Both the position numbers and the translations under genes were made by a program. The notes under the pieces are model-generated. The model saw nothing but the letters and a program-made list of their open reading frames with translations, made no database searches and was not told the DNA's origin. Shown here one piece after another: positions 25,822-34,195 of a DNA stretch of 64,000 bases. The stretch covers positions 124,001 through 188,000 of the forward strand of contig JAOPKB010000002.1 of the NCBI GenBank assembly GCA_025517485.1, read 5' to 3'. Origin of the DNA: Natronoglomus mannanivorans (GTDB taxonomy: Archaea; Halobacteriota; Halobacteria; Halobacteriales; Natrialbaceae). Position 1 is the first letter of the stretch. Each line of letters starts with the position of its first letter.

Positions 25822-26232
25822 TCACGAGTCCGTCTCCGCCTCCGCCTCCGCCTGCGCCTGCGCCGGCGGCTCTCGACGGACGATTTTGCCGAACAGATCA
25901 CGATTGCCAGCGACCAGTCGGTACAGCGGCTCGCGGATGCCGTCGCGGTGGGGAACGAGTCGAAAGCCTTCGACGGGCCACGTGACCGGCGAGTCGACAC
26001 GGGCCAGCGCCTCCTCGATCGCCGCTCCACAGGAGTAGACCGCATCCTGTGTGAGCAGGTGGGCACACTCCTCGTAGTCGTCCGGAAGCCGCGCTCGCTG
26101 GTCCGGTGTGAGTTCCGAGAAGCCGACGAGGTCGAACTCGCCGCGATCGGCGGCGTACTCGCCACACCACGTACAGAACCCGCAGTCGTCGTCGTAGACC
26201 AGTCGCGGCGGTGGATCGGCGACGGTTTCCAT
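25822..26232 (-). CDS. DUF393 thiol-disulfide oxidoreductase-like protein
   Basis: A 136-aa protein of the DCC family. The namesake motif is Y-D-D-D-C-G-F-C-T-W-C-G. The rest follows the family: FDLVGFSELTPDQRARLP, AVYSCGAAIEEALA and a conserved LVPHRDGIREPLYRLVA. I chose the ATG at 26232 (METVADPPP) over the longer reading because the Tyr-Asp-Asp-Asp strand then starts near residue 11. The C-terminus is a simple Gln-Ala-Glu repeat (QAQAEAEAE) coded by a GCCTCC-type tract. A thioredoxin-fold redox role is expected. Confidence 0.82.
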   Translation of the reverse strand: METVADPPPRLVYDDDCGFCTWCGEYAADRGEFDLVGFSELTPDQRARLPDDYEECAHLLTQDAVYSCGAAIEEALARVDSPVTWPVEGFRLVPHRDGIREPLYRLVAGNRDLFGKIVRREPPAQAQAEAEAETDS

Positions 26233-26480
26233 GTGCGTCGTACGGGACGAAGACGGAAAAGCGCCGCTCGAGTTCGCCGCTGGGATGTCCACTGTCGGCT
26301 GTCGCTGTATCTGAGATCCGCCGAGCCCCGTCGACGAATCCAGTTCACTGGGCAAGCGTCGGCAGTATAAAAGAGAGTTTCCGTCATATTTTCGTGATAG
26401 TCGATCTTCCCTGCTCGCTCGTTGCGGTTTTAGGCAGCCCTAGCTCGAGAAATCTCCGACCGGGACTTAAGAACGTGCGT

Positions 26481-26842
<362 letters not shown>

Positions 26843-26993
26843 TCGACGTCGATCGAGAGACTGATTCACGTCGGATCGGGGCCGAGCGCACATGGATATC
26901 GAAAATTACTGCTTCTGACGAACGAGTGCCTCGAGAGCACCAACAGTTTCGGGAGGAACGTGACTAACTGCTCTCGAAACGACGAAACCGTCG

Positions 26994-27158
26994 TTACTCG
27001 GCGCGGTCGACGTCGACCTGTTCCTTCAGTGCCTCGAGACCGTCGGCCTCGGCGAGCTCCTGCAACCGCTCCCGAAAGTGGGTCTCGCAGAGCCCGACCT
27101 TGACGCCCTCCGTCTCGGCGGCAAAGGCAGCCTCGCGGTCACAGTAGTGGCAGTTCAT
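26994..27158 (-). CDS. Small zinc-binding protein (DUF6757-like)
   Basis: A 54-aa protein starting M-N-C-H-Y-C-D-R-E-A and carrying V-G-L-C-E-T-H-F, so two Cys from CxxC plus Cys and His could bind one zinc. The tail is helical (ERLQELAEADGLEALKEQVD). The family is widespread in haloarchaea but of unknown role. The ATG at 27158 gives the conserved N-terminus; longer readings are overlaps. Confidence 0.75.
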   Translation of the reverse strand: MNCHYCDREAAFAAETEGVKVGLCETHFRERLQELAEADGLEALKEQVDVDRAE

Positions 27159-27216
27159 ACAACGGTCTATGGGTGGCGCCGCATTTAAGCCTCCCCTTAT
27201 CGGCCATAGAGGGGTG

Positions 27217-27993
27217 TCAGGCGTCCAACAGCAGGTCCCGGAACGCCGGTTCCGTGAGCCCCGCGAGTCCGAGGCGATCGTCGTGAGCATCACTCCCCGC
27301 CGTCGCGAGCAGACCGTATCGGTCGATCGCTCGGTCGACGAGCCGGTAGTCGGCGTCCCCGCCGTACGGATAGTCCCGTTCGACGGCGTCGAGGTCCGCC
27401 GTCAACTCGAGTGCGGTCGCCGGATCGTCGTAGCGCAACGGGTGAGCGAGTGAGACGATTCGACAGGCGTCGGAGAGCAGTCGCCGGCCCTCTTCGAACG
27501 ACGGGATCTCTCGCGGAACGTAACACGGCCCGTCGTTGCCGACGAGGTCGTCGAACGCACCCTGATAGTCGTACTCTGTGCTGGGGTGGGCGTCGATCGC
27601 TCGAGCGACGTGTGGGCGCCCGAATCCGTCCGCGACGTCGACCGCGAGGTCGATGCCGAGTCGGTCCTCGACGCACTCGACGATGGCGCGTCCCCGCTCG
27701 CGTCGGTTTCGCTGGATGCGCTCGCAGGCGGCCTCGAGGGCCGTCGTCGGGTCGACGGCGTATCCAAGGAGATCCACGCGGATCCCTGACGGAGCCTGCA
27801 CGCGGAGTTCGATCCCGTGGACGAACGTGATTCCGTCGCGATCGACGATCGGCTCCGAAAACGGCTGCAGGCGATCGTGATCGGTCACGCCGACGACAGA
27901 AACGCCGGCGTCGCGAGCGGCGTCGGGGACGGCCTCGAGTGAGAGCGACCCGTCAGAGCGGGTCGTGTGAACGTGAAGATCGGCGTGGGGCAT
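27217..27993 (-). CDS. PHP-domain metal-dependent phosphoesterase
   Basis: A 258-aa PHP protein. The four signature pieces are present: H-V-H-T-T-R-S-D-G at residues 7-15, GVTDHDRL, VHGIEL and the C-terminal A-G-S-D-A-H. The length and the RPHVARAI and VSLAHPLRY segments match the YciV (RNase AM) branch, which removes nucleotides from 5' ends of small RNAs or hydrolyses pAp. The biological substrate in archaea is unknown. Confidence 0.85.
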   Translation of the reverse strand: MPHADLHVHTTRSDGSLSLEAVPDAARDAGVSVVGVTDHDRLQPFSEPIVDRDGITFVHGIELRVQAPSGIRVDLLGYAVDPTTALEAACERIQRNRRERGRAIVECVEDRLGIDLAVDVADGFGRPHVARAIDAHPSTEYDYQGAFDDLVGNDGPCYVPREIPSFEEGRRLLSDACRIVSLAHPLRYDDPATALELTADLDAVERDYPYGGDADYRLVDRAIDRYGLLATAGSDAHDDRLGLAGLTEPAFRDLLLDA

Positions 27994-28110
27994 GACAGAG
28001 TAGTGTATCGGCCGCGCTAAAGCCGTTTCCTCACCGATGCGCCACGGTACCGGATGCCGATTAAGGTGACTAAGGTCTACACACGACCTGAAGGTTGTTT
28101 ATGGACAATG

Positions 28111-28119
28111 TTTATAATT
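28111..28119 (+). promoter_or_regulatory. TATA box of the DUF5789-like gene
   Basis: TTTATAATT lies about 25-33 bases before the ATG at 28144, in an unusually AT-rich stretch (GTTTATGGACAATG then TTTATAATTATC). It supports the start at 28144 over the upstream in-frame codons. Confidence 0.55.
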
Positions 28120-28143
28120 ATCGTTCATCTGTGTTCGGGTGTA

Positions 28144-28431
28144 ATGCAGCTCAATCGAACCGACGCGCTCGTCGACGCGCACGAGTACCCCGCGACCACC
28201 GAGGAACTGATCGAGGCCTACGGCGACTACCGTCTCGAACTCCAGAACGGCTCCGAGACGGTCGGCGAGGTACTCGGGCGACTCGAGGGCGAGACCTTCG
28301 AATCCGCCCAAGAGGTGTCCGTCGCGATCTACTCGGCGGTGAGTAACAAGGCCATCGGACGCTTCGGGTACAGCGACCGGGATCCGACGCCGCCGGGGAG
28401 TCCGTACGCACCCGACGTCGTGTCGTTCTGA
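28144..28431 (+). CDS. DUF5789 family protein
   Basis: A 95-aa haloarchaea-specific protein. HEYPATTEELIEAYGDYRLEL, TVGEVLGRLEGETFESAQEV and the C-terminal AIGRFGYSDRDPTPPG match the family as I remember it. Function is unknown. The start at 28144 is chosen from the TATA spacing and family length. A run of six T follows its stop. Confidence 0.8.
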   Translation: MQLNRTDALVDAHEYPATTEELIEAYGDYRLELQNGSETVGEVLGRLEGETFESAQEVSVAIYSAVSNKAIGRFGYSDRDPTPPGSPYAPDVVSF

Positions 28432-28450
28432 GGACGGACCATTTGCTATC

Positions 28451-28456
28451 TTTTTT
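28451..28456 (+). terminator. T-run terminator after DUF5789 gene
   Basis: Six consecutive T lie 20 bases after the stop at 28431, before the convergent gene that ends at 28562. Archaeal transcription often ends at such T tracts. Confidence 0.5.
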
Positions 28457-28561
28457 CGGTCAAGTAGCTCGAAGCGAGCCAGCGATAGCGCTCGGACCCT
28501 GAATCAGGAACCCCGACCCGCGAACGGGCCTCGAGCAACGTCGAGTCCAGCGGCGTCGAAA

Positions 28562-29596
28562 TCAGTCGACGAACTCGAGTGCGTCCTCGAGGTCCAGCAC
28601 GACCGATCCCTTCCGATAGCCTTCGATGTGGCCGTTCGGACGGGCGCGGTAGACGACGGCGGGCCGGTGGCGAACGTCGGGTTGTTCGCCGCGGACCGGT
28701 GCCCACTGGTCGTCGCGGAAACTCGAGCAGTCGACGAAGAGGATCGCACCGCCGCCGTGTTCTGCCAGCTGACCGCTGGTCTTCGTCTCGGCGGTGTCCC
28801 GGACGGCGGCGACCGGCCCCGACGCCGCGCGGTTGTTCGGCGGCTGCGGGCGTGTAACCTCGACGAGAACGTTCGTCTCGGCGTCGGACGCCCGAAAGTC
28901 CAGCGAGTGTCCGGTCGTCACCTCGATCTCCGGGACCACGTCGTAACTCGCGTCGTCGAGGATCTTCGCAGCGATGAACTCGCCCATCGCGGCGCTCATG
29001 CGAACGCGGTCGACGTGGTTGCTGGTTCCGAGTTTCCCCGACATGACGTCCCGGTACTCGTCGAGCGTGCCGGTCGCGAAGAAGTCCTCGAAGAACCGGG
29101 TGGTCTCCCTGCGTCCGGCGTCGGGGAAGCCGGCGGCGTGTTCGCGAAAGAAACTGCGCGTCGAGTCGCGGCCGTCTTTGGACATAAACACCGGAAGGAA
29201 GAACCAGGAAATGTGCGGATAGTCCGCGAGCCACGGATCTTCCTCGTGTAAGGTCGCGAGGAGTTCCCGCTGGGCCCACCGCGAGACGCGGTAGGGAATC
29301 TCCTCCCAGCCGAACTTGTCGGTCCGCCAGAGGGAACTCGGCGTCTCCGTATTACCCATCCAGTACGCCTCGCCCTCCTGGCGGGCGAACAGCGCGACGT
29401 CTCCGTTGGCCATCTCGAAACGATGGGTCTCCCAGTCGCCGCCGATGGCGAACCAAGGAGAGACGGCTCGAGCGCCGATGTTGCTCCGGAGCGGTTGCAG
29501 GATCTGCTGGCGAACCCGTTGCTCGCTCCAGGTCTCGGGCGAATAGCGGAAGCGAAGTGGCCGCGCCACGGGATATTTTACGAGTGGCGAAGGCAT
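28562..29596 (-). CDS. DUF5784 family protein, possible nuclease fold
   Basis: A 344-aa haloarchaeal protein. The N-terminal PVARPLRFRYSPETWSEQRVR and FEMANGDVALFARQEGEAYW fit DUF5784 as I remember it. The C-terminal half has a helix rich in Met/Ala (RVRMSAAMGEFIAAKIL), then a PEIEVTTGHSLDFRASD / TNVLVEVTRP pair that looks like a PD-(D/E)XK core (L-D-F and V-E-V-T), with Thr where Lys would be. Function is unproven. It diverges from the DUF5786 gene. Confidence 0.7.
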   Translation of the reverse strand: MPSPLVKYPVARPLRFRYSPETWSEQRVRQQILQPLRSNIGARAVSPWFAIGGDWETHRFEMANGDVALFARQEGEAYWMGNTETPSSLWRTDKFGWEEIPYRVSRWAQRELLATLHEEDPWLADYPHISWFFLPVFMSKDGRDSTRSFFREHAAGFPDAGRRETTRFFEDFFATGTLDEYRDVMSGKLGTSNHVDRVRMSAAMGEFIAAKILDDASYDVVPEIEVTTGHSLDFRASDAETNVLVEVTRPQPPNNRAASGPVAAVRDTAETKTSGQLAEHGGGAILFVDCSSFRDDQWAPVRGEQPDVRHRPAVVYRARPNGHIEGYRKGSVVLDLEDALEFVD

Positions 29597-29691
29597 ACGT
29601 CTTTTCTTTGGGAACAGGCCCCGCGGACACCGGTAATGTGTATGACCGTTACATTAATATGGCACTCGTGCCTACTATGTGTGTACTTACC

Positions 29692-29865
29692 ATGTCAATG
29701 GGTGCCTATGACGAAGCAGAACACGAGCGCCGCGAAAAACAGGTCTCGAGGGTGGATACGGACTTCGACGACGAGCGGACGATCTACCACGGGAAAGTCG
29801 AATACGACTCCGGAGAATCCGCCGAAGCGCTCTTGAACAAATTCGAGGAGATCAAGTCGAACTAG
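29692..29865 (+). CDS. DUF5786 family small protein
   Basis: A 57-aa protein beginning M-S-M-G-A-Y-D-E-A-E-H-E and ending with YDSGESAEALLNKFEEIKS, which matches DUF5786, a short acidic haloarchaeal family. The upstream in-frame residues overlap the promoter region. The ATG at 29698 is an equally possible start. A TTAATA sequence at 29654-29659 is a candidate TATA element. Role unknown. Confidence 0.75.
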   Translation: MSMGAYDEAEHERREKQVSRVDTDFDDERTIYHGKVEYDSGESAEALLNKFEEIKSN

Positions 29866-30048
29866 TGAAGGCTGTCGGATTGCGTCCGTGTGTCGCGGTC
29901 TGTGGGGATCGCGACCACCACTCTTTCTTCCTGAGAGCCATCGCTCCGGACGGCAGCGACAACGCCAGATTCACCGGCTTCAGTAGGGGACCGGACACGA
30001 CACACAGCAGTCTCGAGTCGCAGCCGGAATCAGGCCACGGACCCATCG

Positions 30049-30990
30049 TCAGTCGTTTCGCTCGCCTCCGTCGTTCTCTCGCCTCCCCTCGAGTGCGTCC
30101 CATCCCGGCGTCGGCGGCGCGCCGCGAGCGTCCTCGACTGCACTCGCGAGTCCGGTATCCGGTTTCTCGTCGGCTCGTCGTCGCCATTCGTCGATCGCCC
30201 GTCCGGCCCACGAATCGGCCTCGAGCACCCGCGCTCTCGCCTGTTCGTAGTGATAGTCGGACGTCGCGAAGGTTCCGGGACTCGAGGCGGCGGCGGTCGC
30301 GACGAACTCGGCGCGGTCGGCGGGCGTCGGCTCGTTGTGAGCGACGCGGTCGACGAGTCCCGCGAGTTCGTCGGGTTCGGGATGGGTGAACAGCTTCTGA
30401 CCGATCGCCTGTGGCCCGAAGAGGAGTTCGGACAGTCCCTCGCCGTCGCCCGGGTCGTCGTCGAGCAGTCGGGTCCCACCCATAGCGTCCTCGACGCGCT
30501 CGCACTCGGTCTCCTGGGCGAGTTCGAGATTGTGTGCGGGGTAGTCCGCACACTCCTCGGGATACAGGTCGTCGCCGTGGATCCGACACTGCAGTGTCGA
30601 CGGGTCGAGGAAGACGCACGTCGGGAGCCACGCGGGTTCCTCGCGGTCGAACGGTGCGACCGGCTTGGGCGGCTTCCGGAGTCCGATGAAGAAGGCGGGA
30701 CGGCCGGCAACGGCGGCGATCCGGTGGCCGTCGATCTCGAGACTGTCGTCGTCACGGTCGGGGTCGGCCTCCCAGAGTCGCGGCGTCAGGACGTCGCCGA
30801 GGCCGGCCTCGAGGAACGCACGAATTTCGTCGCGAGTGAGCGCCACGAGGTTGTACGTGTCGTCGAGCGGGGCGCGCGGGCCGCGCCGTTCGTGGTCGAT
30901 ACCGGTCGACTCGGCGTCACGATCGCTGTCGGCGACCAGCGGCCGCCAGTCGAGACAACAGCCGGCGCATCCGGCACAGTTCACCTCCAT
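30049..30990 (-). CDS. YkgJ-family cysteine-cluster (zinc/iron-chelating) protein
   Basis: A 313-aa protein with an N-terminal C-x2-C-x2-C-C cluster (VNCAGCAGCCLDWRP) and later TCVFLDPSTLQCRIHGDDLY and ECADYPAHN, the CxxxxxCxxCC...C.iY..RP..C pattern of YkgJ/Fe-S-cluster oxidoreductase domains. The N-part binds metal; the C-terminal part (after ETECERVEDAMGG) is family-specific and helical. The exact role is unknown, often linked to flagellar or redox proteins in other phyla. Transcription is away from the tail of DUF5786. Confidence 0.82.
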   Translation of the reverse strand: MEVNCAGCAGCCLDWRPLVADSDRDAESTGIDHERRGPRAPLDDTYNLVALTRDEIRAFLEAGLGDVLTPRLWEADPDRDDDSLEIDGHRIAAVAGRPAFFIGLRKPPKPVAPFDREEPAWLPTCVFLDPSTLQCRIHGDDLYPEECADYPAHNLELAQETECERVEDAMGGTRLLDDDPGDGEGLSELLFGPQAIGQKLFTHPEPDELAGLVDRVAHNEPTPADRAEFVATAAASSPGTFATSDYHYEQARARVLEADSWAGRAIDEWRRRADEKPDTGLASAVEDARGAPPTPGWDALEGRRENDGGERND

Positions 30991-31057
30991 GGGAGTAGCT
31001 CACGCACTCGAGTGCGATAACGGTGCGTGGTGGGTCTGGCGGTCGTCGCTCGAGGAT

Positions 31058-31405
31058 TCATCGGTCGGTGCTGAAGCCGTCATCGGCTCCGGAAGTTCGC
31101 AGCGAGAGTCCGAGCATCCCGATCCCGAAGCAGATCGGTATCACACCACCGGCGAATCCGAGCCGTACGATCTCGACGAGTCCGAACGCCAACATCGTGA
31201 TGCTCACGATGGTATCCGGTCCTCCGATTCGGAGCGGCTCGACGGCCGTCTCCGCTCGAGCAGCGAGCACGAAACAGCCGATCAAAACCGAGAACACGCC
31301 GACGGATCGGCTGGACGAAGAACCAGAAATCTGTCCGATCTCGAGAAGACCGACGACGAGCCAGATCCCACCGACGAAGAGGTCGAACTTGCTGAGGCCG
31401 AACAT
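31058..31405 (-). CDS. Small four-helix membrane protein
   Basis: A 115-aa protein with about four hydrophobic segments (DLFVGGIWLVVGLLEIG, VFSVLIGCFVLAA, TIVSITMLAFGLVEIV and VIPICFGIGMLGLSL). I chose the ATG at 31405 (MFGLSKFD); a GTG at 31435 would add ten residues. Function is unknown. Confidence 0.6.
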   Translation of the reverse strand: MFGLSKFDLFVGGIWLVVGLLEIGQISGSSSSRSVGVFSVLIGCFVLAARAETAVEPLRIGGPDTIVSITMLAFGLVEIVRLGFAGGVIPICFGIGMLGLSLRTSGADDGFSTDR

Positions 31406-31628
31406 TGACGTTGGATTGATCTGTTGTTTTCGCACTAAGTTCAGTAATACTATCTACATCGGTCTAGGGACGGGAAGGGAGACAGATCGCGAGCGGGAAG
31501 AGTTTCCGGTGGACAATCGTTCCGAACCGAATCTCGAGATCGTCCAGTGACCGGGCGATCGACGTCCGAACGGTGACGCACTCGGGTCGGAGGCCAACGT
31601 CTTTGCACCCTCGCGTCCCAGAACGAGT

Positions 31629-31868
31629 ATGGCAAAGGAGTCCTGCGACGGCTGCGGCCGCACGATTTCAATCTCGGGCGGTATCGCCAACATCTGGTCG
31701 TTCTCGAACCAGCCGAGCACCGGGATCATGCTCGAGTTCGAGGACGGCTCGGATCATCTGCTGTGTTACCCCTGCATCGAACAGATACCGGACAACCCGG
31801 TCGAAGCCGACGTGGCGGCACTCGAGGAGTACGATCCAGAGACGGACGCGGATACGAGCGCAAACTGA
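31629..31868 (+). CDS. Small zinc-ribbon protein (DUF7561-like)
   Basis: A 79-aa protein with two CxxC knuckles: S-C-D-G-C-G-R-T and L-L-C-Y-P-C-I-E, separated by a beta-rich part (GGIANIWSFSNQPSTGIMLEFEDG). The layout matches a small conserved haloarchaeal zinc-ribbon family, whose name I recall as DUF7561. The role is unknown. The tRNA-like gene converges on its 3' end. Confidence 0.72.
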   Translation: MAKESCDGCGRTISISGGIANIWSFSNQPSTGIMLEFEDGSDHLLCYPCIEQIPDNPVEADVAALEEYDPETDADTSAN

Positions 31869-31904
31869 CGGCTCGAGGTTCGAGAACCGGTGAAAACCGA
31901 CGAG

Positions 31905-31994
31905 CGGAAGGGGTGGGATTCGAACGCCACGAGGCCGAATGGCCTCCGCGGAACCAAAAGGCTCCACGGTGCTCTTCCGCTGAGCGACCCTTCC
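31905..31994 (-). tRNA. tRNA-like RNA gene, isotype undetermined, abnormal anticodon arm
   Basis: The - strand folds as a tRNA at both ends: acceptor GGAAGGG pairs with CCCTTCC (7 bp, discriminator G), D-arm GCTC/GAGC around AGCGGAA, and T-loop TTCGAAT. The middle is not canonical. After A26 comes a 10-bp hairpin (CCGTGGAGCC, TTTT, GGTTCCGCGG) with a four-base loop, so no seven-base anticodon loop forms. Next is a 5-bp hairpin AGGCC-ATTC-GGCCT in place of the variable loop. The T stem GTGG/CCAC has one bulged C. It is 90 nt long. It may be an aberrant class II-like tRNA, a tRNA pseudogene or a tRNA-like non-coding RNA. Confidence 0.5.
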
Positions 31995-32020
31995 TGTTTC
32001 ACAGGTAGGCGGGGATCGCA

Positions 32021-32027
32021 TTAGTAA
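32021..32027 (-). promoter_or_regulatory. TATA element upstream of the tRNA-like gene
   Basis: TTAGTAA on the + strand reads TTACTAA on the - strand, 27 bases before the first base of the tRNA-like gene at 31994. This is the archaeal TATA-to-start spacing and suggests the gene is transcribed. Confidence 0.55.
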
Positions 32028-32144
32028 TCGGCCGCCTACCCCGACCGTAGGCGGCGCTTTCGTCCGACGGTTTCGACTCGAGTCGGCCTCGCCTGCCGCG
32101 AGAGTCCGGAGCCTTTAGGGCGTCCCCGCACGCCCTCTCCAACG

Positions 32145-34028
32145 GTGAATACAGAGCGGATCTTCGAGGAGTTTCCGGCGCCCAGCTACCGCGGCGCCCA
32201 AGAAACGGCCCTGCGCGACATTCGCGACGCCTTCGCGGCCGACAACGACGTCGTGTTGGTACGGGCGCCGACGGGCAGCGGGAAGTCCCTGCTAGCTCGC
32301 GCGATCGCGGGCTGTGCACTGAAGATCGACGACGCAGAGCCCAGCGAGCCGACGGGGGCCTACTACACGACGCCGCAGGTCTCCCAGCTAGACGACGTCG
32401 CGGGCGACGACCTCCTCTCGGATCTCAACGTCATTCGCGGGAAGTCCAACTACACCTGCATCCTGCCGAACGAACTCGACACGCCGGTCAATCAGGCCCC
32501 CTGCGTTCGAGAGAGCGGCTACGACTGCTCGGTCCAGCACCGCTGTCCGTACTTCTCCGATCGAGCGATCGCCTCCAACAGGGAGATCGCCGCGATGACG
32601 CTGGCGTACTTCATGCAGACGGCGGGCAGCGAAGTGTTCCGGAAACGCGACGTCGTCGTCATCGACGAAGCCCACGGCCTCGCCGAGTGGGCCGAGATGT
32701 ACGCGACAATCCAGCTGGGGCCGCGAACGGTTCCGTTCTGGGACGAGTTGCGGGTGCCGGCGGTCGAGGGAGTGGAGCGGGCCGCCCGCTACGCCGAGAA
32801 CCTCTCGCAGGTCTGTACGCGACGAAAGGACGACCTGCTCGCACAGGAACGACTCACGCCTGCCGACGTCCGGGAACGTGACCGCCTCCAGGAACTCATC
32901 GGCGAACTCGACTGGTTCGTCTCCGACTATCGGGATCCCCAGAGTCCGACGACGTGGCTGGTCGATCAGTCCGAACCGGCGGACGCGAACTCGAGTGGCG
33001 ACTACGAAGACGAAGACGACGTAGACCTCGGCGGCCCGCTGACGATCAAGCCGATGAACCCCGAACGCTACCTCCACCACACGGTGTGGGACCGGGGCAA
33101 CAAGTTCGCGCTCCTCTCCGCGACGATCCTCAACAAGGAGGCCTTCTGCGGACAGGTCGGGCTCGATCCGGCGAACGTCACGCTCGTCGACGTCCCCCAC
33201 ACCTTCCCCGTCGAGAACCGCCCGCTGTACGACGTGACCCAGGGGAAGATGACCTTCGAGCACCGCGACGAGACGATCCCGAAGATCGCCCGGACGATCG
33301 TCCGGATCATGCAGGAACACCCCGACGAGAAGGGGTTGATCCACGCCCACTCCTACGACATTCAGGAGCGACTCGCGGACCTCCTCCGGGACTTCGGCGT
33401 CGGCGACCGGGTCCGAGCGCACACCCGCGAGGACCGCGACGCCGACCTCGAGGCCTGGAAAGCGTCCCCGGACCCGGACGTCTTCCTCTCGGTGAAGATG
33501 GAGGAGGCGCTGGATCTGAAAGGCGACCTCGCGCGCTGGCAGGTCATCTGCAAGGCCCCGTTCCTCAACACGAGGGACTCGCGGGTCGCCCACCGGCTCG
33601 AGGAGGGCCAGTGGGCGTGGTACTTCCGGTCGGCGCTCCGGACGGTGATCCAGGGCTGTGGCCGAGTCGTCCGCGCACCCGACGACTACGGGGCGACGTA
33701 CCTGGCGGACTCGAGTCTGCTCGATATGTTCGAGCGAGCGCGCTCGGACATGCCCGACTGGTTCGCCGAGCAGGTCGACCTGATGAGCGAACCCGACCTT
33801 CCCGAGTTCCAGCCGCGCGCGGCGCTCGGTGGTGACGGTAGCAGTCGCGGTTCGAGCGCCGGAACCGGCGATACGACCGACACCGCATCTCAGTCTCGGA
33901 ACGACGACTCGAGCGGCGAAAACGAGGGCCAAAACCAGCAGCGACGCTACTCCCGAACGAGCCGCCGCTCGCGGTCGAAATCGGGGTCCAGAGACAGTCC
34001 GCTCGCGGACGTCTGGGATACCGACTAG
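32145..34028 (+). CDS. XPD/DinG-type ATP-dependent DNA helicase
   Basis: A 627-aa superfamily 2 helicase. Walker A is A-P-T-G-S-G-K-S (residues 41-48). The DEAH box is V-V-V-I-D-E-A-H-G. Between them four Cys (in NYTC, APC, GYDC and QHRC) match the Fe-S cluster of XPD/DinG. Helicase motifs V-VI are seen in FLSVKMEEALDLKGDLARWQVI and VIQGCGRVVRAPDD. The GTG start at 32145 is supported by CCTTTAGG about 30 bases upstream. The tail (residues 560-627) is low complexity, rich in Ser/Arg/Asn. Involvement in repair is inferred. Confidence 0.9.
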   Translation: MNTERIFEEFPAPSYRGAQETALRDIRDAFAADNDVVLVRAPTGSGKSLLARAIAGCALKIDDAEPSEPTGAYYTTPQVSQLDDVAGDDLLSDLNVIRGKSNYTCILPNELDTPVNQAPCVRESGYDCSVQHRCPYFSDRAIASNREIAAMTLAYFMQTAGSEVFRKRDVVVIDEAHGLAEWAEMYATIQLGPRTVPFWDELRVPAVEGVERAARYAENLSQVCTRRKDDLLAQERLTPADVRERDRLQELIGELDWFVSDYRDPQSPTTWLVDQSEPADANSSGDYEDEDDVDLGGPLTIKPMNPERYLHHTVWDRGNKFALLSATILNKEAFCGQVGLDPANVTLVDVPHTFPVENRPLYDVTQGKMTFEHRDETIPKIARTIVRIMQEHPDEKGLIHAHSYDIQERLADLLRDFGVGDRVRAHTREDRDADLEAWKASPDPDVFLSVKMEEALDLKGDLARWQVICKAPFLNTRDSRVAHRLEEGQWAWYFRSALRTVIQGCGRVVRAPDDYGATYLADSSLLDMFERARSDMPDWFAEQVDLMSEPDLPEFQPRAALGGDGSSRGSSAGTGDTTDTASQSRNDDSSGENEGQNQQRRYSRTSRRSRSKSGSRDSPLADVWDTD

Positions 34029-34123
34029 AAGATGAACGTGGCGCCCCAGGCCACCATCGAGGTGACCATCAGGGTGGCAAAGAGGAGCGCGATGATCTGA
34101 TTCTTATTCATTTGCTCGTCCAT
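34025..34123 (-). CDS. 32-residue membrane microprotein
   Basis: The - strand encodes a 32-aa protein starting M-D-E-Q-M-N-K-N-Q-I-I-A, with one helix, LLFATLMVTSMVAWGA, ending T-F-I-F and a TAG at 34025-34027. It overlaps the helicase stop by three bases on the opposite strand. It has a polar N-terminus with no signal peptidase site, so it is a plausible single-helix membrane peptide. It lies 72 bases downstream of taw2 on the same strand and may share its transcript. No function is known. Confidence 0.55.
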   Translation of the reverse strand: MDEQMNKNQIIALLFATLMVTSMVAWGATFIF

Positions 34124-34195
34124 TGTGACTGCGAGAGCAAATAATTCACGCCCGATGAGTGAGCGACCGACGGGGTGAACGAGAGCGTGAGCGGT

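Noticed and set aside
32388..33932. - strand frame of 514 aa
   Set aside because: It is antisense to the helicase, which has Walker A, DEAH and four Cys.
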